Of a stretch of DNA of 64,000 nt, positions 56,500 through 64,000 are shown piece after piece (position 1 is the first letter of the stretch; the number at the start of each line of letters is the position of its first letter). Source of the DNA: Amia ocellicauda (taxonomy: Eukaryota; Chordata; Actinopteri; Amiiformes; Amiidae). Where the stretch lies: the NCBI RefSeq assembly GCF_036373705.1, contig NC_089855.1:3930501-3994500 (forward strand), in the 5' to 3' direction. The notes below the pieces were generated by a model. It saw only the letters and a list, made by a program, of their open reading frames with translations. It did no database searches and was not told where the DNA came from. The position numbers and the translations under genes are program-made.

Positions 56500-57080
56500 A
56501 GTAACAAGGCAAATTACCTGTTTTCCCTTCTGAAAGTGTGGACAATGGATGCAACCATGTAACGGCTTAGGTTGGGTTGCACTAGCTGTCCAGCTTCTCT
56601 CATAGTCCTCCAATGTATGAGTACATGATGAACTAGGGTGGCACGGATTTCTTCTGAGATTACTTGTTGCTGTAGTCCTCGTCTTGCAACTTCGGCATTG
56701 CACACGGACACGCCTTTAGGGCCTTTATATTGATCCTGTAATTCTGGTTGGTGTGTTAACAATTTTGAGGGTTAGTGTTTGCACCTGGAGAAAGGTGTGC
56801 TCTTTGAATTTAGGTTGTGATGACTTGAGTTAATTATATTGAGAGCATGTGCTTGCTGAATGAATATATAGTGCAATGAATGATTTGGCAACTTTTGTGT
56901 AAGGTTTTGCAGAAAGAGTTTTGAATATTGAAATGTGTGGAAACAGGTGAATACTGTTTATGGTTATGGGAAATGTGTGTGTGTTTTTTGGAATTATGTA
57001 AGGGTATGGGTTTTTGTGCTGCATGAGCCAGTTTTTGTGCTTCAAGAAAAATTGTATTGCACTGATGCTTCAATGTTATT
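56500..57080 (-). mobile_element. Second fragment of the same DDE-type DNA transposon
   Basis: Minus strand 56762-56514: VARRGLQQQVISEEIRATLV and WRTMREAGQLVQPNLSRYMVASIVHTFRRENR, parallel to 53661-53332. The plus-strand text upstream (GATTGGTGTGT/TGGTTGGTGTGTTAAC, CACCTGG, GACTTGAGT) is shared with 53960-54050, so both are 5' portions of one family. Confidence 0.5.
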
Positions 57081-57480
57081 TATACCAAATAATTGTAACG
57101 TTTTATGTTGATACTTCCATTTAAATACACCATTTGTGCTATGTAAATGTTGGATATGAAATACATAAACAGAGTGTAAGAGCTATCGGTTAAAATTTGG
57201 CTCTTGTAGGTACTTCGAATGTTGGGGGTCTAATGTTAAAGCAGGCAGAGTGAGTGTCTCTGCCACATGATAACTTGCCATACCTCATCCCCCTTTGGGG
57301 TCTATATTGCACAAATATAACATCCTTTTTCCACACACATTTGCCAACCCAATTACAATACATCACTTTACACATTTTCCCACAAAACTATATTTCTTTA
57401 CAAGATTAAAACAATTATGACAATTACCACTCCTCTCAATATTTTTGAAACAAGCTACTATACTTGAAAGCCCATAAAAC
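57081..57480. repeat. Family H repeat fragment in unassigned sequence
   Basis: 57235-57330: TTAAAGCAGGCAGAG..GTCTCTGCC and CCTCATCCCCCTTTGGGGTCTATATTGCAC, the right half of the hairpin repeat. The rest is unassigned. Confidence 0.5.
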
Positions 57481-58282
57481 AACTTTCAATTGTATTATCT
57501 CTCAGGGTTTCATGGCCATCTTACTCACACAACGAAAAAAAAAAGGCCTCTGACCAAGTGGCAGTCTGGCGTTGGTTTATTAGACTGTTACCCTGGATGT
57601 GACGACAGGCGTTGCACAGGAGAGAGGCCAGGCAACCAGGGGGTCAAGAGCTGGTGACAGGAACAATGGTGAGAAGACAAGACAGTAGTTAAAAGGGCAA
57701 GCAAAGGGTTAGATGACCAGGCAAACAGTTCCAAGAGGGCAATCCAAGAATCAATGGTCAAGGGTCAAAACACACAGGCACTGCTCAAAAGGACATGGAA
57801 CGGCAACACTGGGATATAGGTCTCAAAATTAATACTGGGAGTAAATCAAGACTTCACAAATGGTGAGACAAACAAAGGGGTATATAACTGTGGATCAGAA
57901 GGAGGCAGAAGATGGAGAGGGTAGTGTTAACCAGAGAAGAGGGCAGATGGAAGAAGTGTACATGGTGGCTAGGAATGTTGATTGGATGATTAGCAAGTTG
58001 CTGTGCTGTGAAATGTGTCTGTTTTCCCTTTCAAATGTTTCCCTGCACTCCTCTACACAGCTGTGGCCTCTCTACACTCCTCAGTATTAAAGCTGTCTGA
58101 TAGAAGCTCCCTTCACACAATGTTGTTCTACTCTTGTATCATTTTCTTTCATTCCCCAGTGTGTTTCTAGAAATGTTGTGTGATATATACTTTCAGTCCT
58201 TGGTGATGGCCTAATGAGTTGAACTAATTGCTTTAATTGCCTTTGTGTTACAGCCTGTAGGCCCCAGTGGACTGGGACCTGG
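57481..58282 (+). other. OR4 upstream module with a replaced middle
   Basis: 57481-57597 (CTCAGGGTTTCATGGCCATC, GGTTTATTAGACTGTTACCCTGGA) and 58009-58282 (TGAAATGTGTCTGTTTTCCC onward to the TATA) match the other OR modules. Between them, 57598-58008 is about 410 bp foreign to the paralogs, while about 120 bp of module is missing. I cannot name the inserted sequence. Confidence 0.65.
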
Positions 58283-58353
58283 TATAAAGCTGTGTGTGTT
58301 CAATTCAGATCCTCAATCCAGTGCTTCAGTCTAACTGGGCCATCAGAGTAAGT
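58283..58353 (+). promoter_or_regulatory. OR4 core promoter TATA and non-coding exon 1
   Basis: TATAAA at 58283-58288 after CCAGTGGACTGGGACCTGG, then GTTCAATTCAGATCC and TTCAGTCTAACTGGGCC. The donor GTAAGT is at 58348-58353, immediately followed by an inserted element. TATA to donor 65 bp, within the range of the other copies. Confidence 0.72.
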
Positions 58354-58459
58354 ACGTTTTGTAATGATTGATGCCTTGTACTTCTATGTATTTTTGCACT
58401 TATGTTGTAAGTCGCCCTGGATAAGGGCGTCTGCCAAGAAATAAAAAGAATAATCATAA
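58354..58459 (+). mobile_element. Short SINE-like element inserted at the OR4 exon 1 donor
   Basis: 106 bp ending TTGTAAGTCGCCCTGGATAAGGGCG..TGCCAAGAAATAAAAAG, flanked by TAAGT on both sides (58349-58353 and 58460-58464). The right copy continues GTCCTGCACTCCTCTACAGAGTGG as in the other OR introns. Confidence 0.8.
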
Positions 58460-58995
58460 TAAGTGTCCTGCACTCCTCTACAGAGTGGATCAGTGTTGTC
58501 TTTCATTATTACAATATTTGTGAAGATACTAGCATGTTCAGTATGAGGGATAGCATTAGACACTACTGTTCAAGCTTACTGTTACTATTGAATGCAGTGT
58601 AATTTGCAAAAACTTAAATTCTATTCTTCCGTCACTTGTTATTAATGTTACTTTGTGTGACACAACATACTACTAGCAGACTAATATATTTTAAAAAGAT
58701 AAAAGATTGAAGGTCAGCCACCACTGCTGGAGGTAAGACACCTTACAAAGCATATATATATTTATTCATACACTATATGTACTATATATATTTTGTGCTC
58801 ATATCTGTATTTATAGGAACAATAATTTTGAGAGATTTTCTTCTGATGTTGAACTCCTTTTTATTGTATTTATTCATTTGTGCTGGACTTATTACCTGCT
58901 TGAATACATTTTCCTTCATGTCTTAAACATTGTATATGTCTTCTGTTGCATTGCAGGATAATTTCTTATTATTTGTGGTTATTTTCAGAACAGCC
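58460..58995 (+). other. OR4 intron 1 and 5' UTR
   Basis: Acceptors GTTGCATTGCAG (exon 2 from 58957) and GTTATTTTCAG (exon 2 from 58989). The possible internal exon AGGTCAGCCACCACTGCTGGAG|GTAAGAC lies near 58712-58738, but its TTTCACAG acceptor is deleted in this copy. Confidence 0.65.
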
Positions 58996-59958
58996 ATGAC
59001 TGATGCAAACTACACAGGATCAATGGTCAGTGAATTCATTATTGCTGGTTTCCCCGGACTGCAGGACAGAGAGAGCAAGGCCATCCTGTTTGCTGTGTTC
59101 CTGACAGTCTACCTCCTCATTTTACTGGGGAATCTTCTCCTTATTTGCATACTGGCAGCAGACAGAAGCTTGCACACCCCCATGTACCTGACTGTATGTA
59201 GTCTGGCCATTATTGACATCACCATTTGTACAACACTTGTACCTACTATGCTAGCTGTCTTGAGTTCTACTACTTACACTGTCTCCTTCTCAGCATGCTT
59301 TACCCAGACCTATTTCTTTATGGCTCTGCCATCTATAGAAAGCTTTATCTTGCTGCTCATGGCTTATGACAGGTATGTGGCCATCTGCCACCCACTCCAC
59401 TACCCAGCCAGGATGACGGTTAGGTTCACTTTGCAACTCATAGTTGTTTGTTGGCTGGGAGGGTTCCTGTGCCCAACCCTTGTGTTTAGTTTGGCATTCA
59501 CAAAGCAGTTCTGTGGACCCAATAGAGTTCCGCTGTGCTACTGTGATTATGCTGGAGTGCTACGCCTGGCCTGTGGAGATGTTCTCTCAATCAGCCACTT
59601 TAGCTTATTTTCTGTGTTGAGTATTCTTCTCATCCCTCTGTTTTTCATTGTGCTGTCCTATGTGAAGATCCTTCTGTCAGTATTACGTATCTCCAGCTCA
59701 GCGGGAACAGCCAAGGCCGTGTCCACCTGCAGCTCACACCTGCTGGTCCTCTCTGTGTTCTATTTCACGTCTGCAGGAGTCTATATCTCCTACAGGATTC
59801 CTGGGACCTCAGTGGACATGCGTGTTATGGGGTCTGTGATTCAGCATGTCTTCCCTGCCCTCATGAATCCGATAATCTACTGCCTGAGGACTAAAGAGAT
59901 CAGGGACAGCTTGGTGAAAACCCTGAAAAATAGCAAAATCTTCCCAGGTAGCAAGTAA
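58996..59958 (+). CDS. Olfactory receptor OR4
   Basis: 320-residue odorant receptor GPCR, closest by eye to OR3 (shared FMALPSIESFILLL and YFTSAGVYISYR). NYT at 5-7, LHTPMY at 59-64, MAYDRYVAIC at 122-131, NPIIYCLR in TM7. ATG 58996 (MTDANYTG) was chosen over upstream in-frame ATGs at 58930 and 58936, which lie in the intron. Extracellular loop 2 to TM5 differs from all three other ORs at residues 171, 179, 180, 182, 186, 201 and 202 (QFCGPNRVPLCYCDYAG, then SISHFS). Residue 238 is Thr (SAGTAKAVSTC) where the others have Arg. All cysteines are kept. Intact. Confidence 0.96.
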   Translation: MTDANYTGSMVSEFIIAGFPGLQDRESKAILFAVFLTVYLLILLGNLLLICILAADRSLHTPMYLTVCSLAIIDITICTTLVPTMLAVLSSTTYTVSFSACFTQTYFFMALPSIESFILLLMAYDRYVAICHPLHYPARMTVRFTLQLIVVCWLGGFLCPTLVFSLAFTKQFCGPNRVPLCYCDYAGVLRLACGDVLSISHFSLFSVLSILLIPLFFIVLSYVKILLSVLRISSSAGTAKAVSTCSSHLLVLSVFYFTSAGVYISYRIPGTSVDMRVMGSVIQHVFPALMNPIIYCLRTKEIRDSLVKTLKNSKIFPGSK

Positions 59959-60491
59959 AAGGTTTCAGCCCCTTAGTGAAATGATGCGTGCTACAGATAA
60001 TGATGCTTTCCTAATTTAGGGGTCCTGGACAGGTTTACATGAGATATATATGGATTATATTTTAAATATATCTTTGTGTGTATGTGTCACCGGAGGTGAC
60101 GGGGCTAATTGTTATTAATCACTTCATTGTATCTTCTTTTAATTAGTATTTTTTGTTCCATGTTGTTTTTAACAGGTAGTTTATCTATATGACAGGTTCC
60201 CTTTATTTATTTTTTATATATTTGGATTGAATGCCAGAGTGTTAATTTATCCCTGTTTCTATTTATTAGAAACTTCTATATTGTTGACTATCCTTGCCAT
60301 CAAGAAAGTGTGAATCTTTGTCGTCTTATGGTGTGTGCGTGTGTAGATTTGAAAGACTGTATGTGATTTGTATTCCCAAATCCATCCTGTGCTTGCTCCA
60401 GGAGTAAAGAACCTGTGTGGGGAAGTATGAGGTGGTGCAGGTTCTTTACTTTACCTTTCTTTACCTTTATAAAAACCCAGACTATGCATAG
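59959..60491 (+). other. OR4 3' flank, proximal part
   Basis: Repeats the OR3 3' flank in order from GTTTCAGCCCCTTAGTGAAATG to CCTGTGTGGGGA; the hAT insertion follows. Confidence 0.75.
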
Positions 60492-61136
60492 TAGGGTTGA
60501 CCGGGACCCGGAGCCAGAGCGGAGCTGGACAGTTTTTGTTAGTTGTGCTCCAGAGCCGGAGTAGAGCTGGAGCTGACATTGCTGGAGCCGGAGCGGAGCT
60601 CATTGGAGTGCTCCGGAGCCTGGAGCCGGAGTGTTGAGGTCAGAAAGCTCTATTTTGGTATCATCAGACCATAGAATCATCCTCTACTTGGTCTCAGAGT
60701 CTCCCACATGCCATATACACTAATTAGAAAGGGTGTCCACATACTGTTGGCCATGTAGTGTACAAATACCAGACAGTCCGCTAAAATACTGGCCGGCTGG
60801 CAACCCTAACTGTCACAGACATCTTTACAATTTTCTACTTTTTCATGTTTAAATGGTTAAACAGATGTTTGTTATTAATATTTTGTTTTTGTTAAACAGT
60901 TATTTACATAAAATAAGTAAAAAAGGAATCATTATTTATAACGTTCACATCCTAGTTTGCACTGTTTTTTGTGGTTCCGGAGCTGGAACTGGATAAAAGC
61001 AGTCGGAGCCGGAGCAGCAGTGTGGAGCTACACCGGAGCTGGAGCTGGGGCTGCTGGAGCCGGCCTGGAGCTGGAGGTGAACCTCTGGAGCCACTCCGGA
61101 GCTGGAGGCAGCAAACCCGGAGCACTGCCAACCCTA
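60492..61136. mobile_element. hAT-like element with 8-bp target duplication
   Basis: Ends TAGGGTTGACC and TGCCAACCCTA are inverted repeats, flanked by ATGCATAG (60484-60491 and 61137-61144). The body is built from CCGGAGC/GGAGCTGGAGC-type units at both sides (60510-60640 and 60975-61120). The centre contains a scrap of another Tc1 family: CATCAGACCATAGAATCATC (minus strand LWSDDTKIE) and TGTCCACATACTGTTGGCC (terminal repeat type). No transposase of its own. Confidence 0.75.
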
Positions 61137-61144
61137 ATGCATAG

Positions 61145-62170
61145 TCTAGGTTTTTATAAAGGAGTCGAGTGTCACTCCAACCTGTGACATAATCCCTATA
61201 GAAAATACATATCAGAACCCCAGAATACATTTTGAAGATATAAAATATATAGATTACAGGTTTAAACCTATTCCAAACATATCACAACAATATCCAATTT
61301 GGTTGCATAGAGAATCAGCTGACCTCCTAAACTGATTCATTCCTATGAATTCACAATGTATGTGTTGTGATCATTCGTTGCAGTGATAATTTTCAAAAAT
61401 AAAACAAAATCCAGTATATATTATTTGATGTTCTATCAAACAGAGTTCAGATCCAATTATGTAAAATCGTTGTGTATTAGTACACTGTAAATAGAGTTTT
61501 CCATCTTGACATTTTGAGCTCTCTACAGGTGTGTTGCTTCTACCAAAATGTGGATGTTCTTGTTTTGATCAGTAGACTGTCTGGTTCCAGAAAATGTCAT
61601 TATTGTCAATATTTTCTGAGATATTCTAAGATATATTGTATTCCTACTCAGACCAAGTATTGCCCCACCCCGCCATTTCAGAATGCGGAAGGGGGTGCGT
61701 AATTGCAGGGGGGTATAAACAACATTTATTCAGAGAATGCTTCACTTCGTTAGAAAGCTGAGAGTCTCAGCTTTCATGGGATACCAAACACTTGGCAAAC
61801 AACACAACAGTGATATGCACACAGATATGGTGCCCTTTTAAGGGTACAAGGGGGGTTTGTCAGCTTAAGGGGTTACATTTTGTTAAACAAAACGATTCAA
61901 TGATTTCTTTTTTATCAACAATTTTTTTATGTGTTCTATGCTTTAATTTCAGAGTACATGGAGTAATTAAACTGCATACATTTCAATAAAAAATAGAAAA
62001 ATTGAGGTGTTCTAAAACTTTTGATGTATATACATTTCATTTTATTTTATGTTATTAATATGCAGTGGGGTGCTGTTGTAATCCCTGAGAGAAATTAACC
62101 TGATTATTACCTCCTACACCTTCGCTCAAATTAATAATAATGCTTAATTATCATGCACGGCAAATAATCT
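61145..62170 (+). other. OR4 3' flank, distal part
   Basis: Continues the OR3-flank match (GTCGAGTGTCACTCCAACCTG, GTTCTATCAAACA, GTGTATTAGTACACTGTAAA, GATCAGTAGACTGTCTGG, TTCTAAAACTTTTGATGTATA). It has no Tc1 at the position occupied in OR3. Confidence 0.75.
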
Positions 62171-62994
62171 TATAATTACAATAATAATAATGGATACAAT
62201 ATATTTATGATATAATTTTGATGTATTATTTATCATTAATCATAACAATATGTCCTTTGTTCATATGCAGACACTAATACATTAAAGTAGTTTTCTTAAG
62301 TTTGTTAATATTGTATTAAATTCCCATAACATGCAATTACTCTCTCAATCAGTAACATTGCTCAGCTGTTTGCATGCAGAATGTTGAACTGATTATCAGA
62401 ATGCCTTGTTTGTTGTAGTCATTCAGCACCCAGATTAATTTTAGCAAAGGTGTAGGGCCAATTAACACGTTCAGTTATTTAAATTTAGCTGCTAATTTTA
62501 AAACCCGTTCTGTCTCAAAATATCCCTGGATTGTGGGGTCAGGTGGCAGCCCTACAGTGTAGGAGCACATCACAGATGTACATCTCCCAGCTCGGGAATT
62601 CTGTACAAAATAGCTTGTCTCTAGTTACTTCACTTCACTTTTAAGGGCCTTAAAAATGCAGAGACGCTGTTGTTACGTACCTGGATGCAACCATATATTA
62701 TACACCTATTTACCATGGTATCTCTCCCCTGGGTGCGTTATTATTCTTGTTTGGTAAAGGGTGTTCGTTAGAGATGGTGAGTTTGTCCTGGTGTGACCCC
62801 ACGCATAAATTAACCACAGCTTCAAGCGAGCTGGACTTTTCACAGTGGTCAACTTCAGACATGTTTTTTATACACTTAGCATTAAAACCTACACATAAAA
62901 ACTACACAGCTAGTTGTTTTGATCTACCAGCAATAATTATATTTCTGAAAAAGTCAAAAATGATGATACCCCACCTTTAAGATGATAGGTTTTG
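62171..62994. other. Unassigned stretch with a possible THAP-like start
   Basis: A 33-codon ORF at 62656-62757 reads MQRRCCYVPGCNH, a Cys-x-Cys spacing like the first turn of a THAP zinc finger found in several DNA transposons, but nothing supports it downstream. No other gene seen. Confidence 0.25.
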
Positions 62995-63250
62995 AATGCA
63001 GCCCCGGTTATCTAAAGAAGAAAACACTACCCAAAGAGGGATTTGACATCACTCATTACCATGGGGAACTCATGAACAGCTTTTCAAACTTAGCAGCCTA
63101 TAGGTTGCTTTGAGCTGTCACTCAGGCAAATCTCCTGCCTGCTTTATCTAGTCCAGTTGTACTAGGTAAAGCAGGTAGAGGGAAGGTCTCTGTCCCATTG
63201 TAATATGTAATGTCCCAACCCCTTTGGGGGTCTATATTGCACAAATAAAA
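62995..63250. mobile_element. Hairpin repeat family H, near-complete copy
   Basis: Left end CACTACCCAAAGAGGGATTTGACATCAC, right end TGTAATGTCCCAACCCCTTTGGGGGTCTATATTGC. Inner arms TCTCCTGCCTGCTTTATC and GTAAAGCAGGTAGAGGGAAGG. It shares flanking text GCAGCCC.GGTTATCT with 32725-32745. Confidence 0.65.
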
Positions 63251-64000
63251 CATCCTTATTACCTACTGCTAGGAGGGCCTTGCTGAACCAGTTCTCAGCA
63301 GGGGCCACATCTGGGCTGCCCAGAAGTGAAGACCTCAGTCATGCTACACTGAGTAATTCAAGAATAGTGTACAAAGTGGGACGACAGAAGTCAATTCCTA
63401 TGCCCTCCGCTCACCTCAAAAGCAGCTCTTACAGAAATTAAATATATGCAGAATATATTTTTCAAAATATATGAATATATTAAAAATATTTTATGAAAAA
63501 AAAACATCCAAATGTATTTTAACCCAGTCTTGATGCACAGAGGATAACATGTATTTATTTAACATGCCAGGCCTGAGAGTCTCTGACATGGAAGATCTCC
63601 ACCCTCAGTAGGGTCTCTCTCTGAACAGCAGAAGTTAACAGCTTTTATACAATCCATGACATGTGGTTCTGTAGGCAGAGTCCAGTTACAGGTTTCCCAC
63701 AGAGTTGTCTTGAGGTCAGGTCCCTGACCCTTGTAATGTTTGTGGTGGTCTTCCTGAGGAGGGGGGTCATCATGGAAGCAGGTGGTTTCCTGTTATGGCA
63801 TACAAACTTCCCAATCTCACAGTTTTCTTTAACAATGGACAATGAGGTAATCAATAATATAACATCTTTATCCTTGAGAGAAGAACAGAAAACCACAAAC
63901 AAACACTAAGCAAACTGGTATATGTGGGCTATTTATCTGTTTGGGTGCTCCTCTTATCATAATAAACAGAAGTCAAAGTGGAGAGAGGAATGTCTAGAGG
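63251..64000. other. Unassigned right edge; AT-rich element end
   Basis: No gene seen. CTCTTACAGAAATTAAATATATG followed by alternating ATATATT words (63426-63500) resembles the left end of the 5.3-kb insertion (CCCTTACGAAAATTAAATATAT at 42679). Confidence 0.4.

Noticed and set aside
62656..62757. THAP-domain gene
   Set aside because: Only the first Cys-x-Cys-like motif is seen over 33 codons; no later Cys/His pair or conserved AVPTIF-type end follows.

Overview
This looks like nuclear DNA of a ray-finned fish. It is AT-rich and packed with vertebrate and fish-type transposons (Tc1/mariner, L2, CR1-like and L1-like LINEs, DIRS, hAT and TTAA-type MITEs, tRNA-derived SINEs). The host genes are olfactory receptor (OR) genes, each with a single coding exon. 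The CR1-like and L2 repeat flavour would suit a gar, bowfin, sturgeon or early teleost lineage, but I cannot fix the species from sequence alone. There is no bacterial, organellar or CRISPR content.

Host genes. Four intact OR genes, each exactly 320 codons, form a young paralogous array: OR1 (minus, 11684-12646), OR2 (plus, 30060-31022), OR3 (plus, 49227-50189) and OR4 (plus, 58996-59958). Each has the same 5' architecture: an upstream module of about 1 kb, a TATA box (GGTATAAAGC), a tiny non-coding exon 1 ending in a GTAAGT-type donor 63-69 bp after the TATA, an intron of 0.6-2.3 kb, then a second exon starting 30-40 bp before the ATG. A fifth such cassette on the minus strand at about 437-540 has no coding exon in the window, so a further OR gene (OR0) should begin just left of base 1. 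The 3' flanks are also duplicated. One orphan inverted copy (32755-33748) suggests that a tail-to-tail OR neighbour of OR2 was lost.

Layout. 1-1290: 5' end of OR0. 2766-4618: two CR1-like LINE halves head to head, joined through 53 bp of Tc1 transposase. 4668-9280: DIRS retrotransposon with inverted terminal repeats and a tyrosine recombinase. 10400-14445: OR1 with flanks, carrying a TRIM-like element. 14446-15666: Tc1 (DD36E type). 15788-20160: decayed L1-like LINE holding a hAT MITE. 21905-25410: second DIRS interrupted by a DD34E Tc1. 26217-27290: gypsy-type LTR remnant. 27291-33748: OR2 with flanks, ending in a large inverted repeat. 35400-39290: L2 LINE. 42640-53000: OR3 unit, interrupted by a 5.3-kb element with terminal inverted repeats (itself holding a DD34E Tc1) and by a nearly intact DD36E Tc1. 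53000-57100: DDE transposon fragments and another CR1-like LINE. 57480-62170: OR4 unit, carrying a SINE-like tail exactly at the exon 1 splice donor and a hAT element with an 8-bp target duplication.

Because the OR flanks are recent duplicates, each copy serves as the empty site for insertions in the others. The boundaries, target duplications and relative ages of several transposons can therefore be read directly. All identity statements are by eye; no alignment or database search was run.
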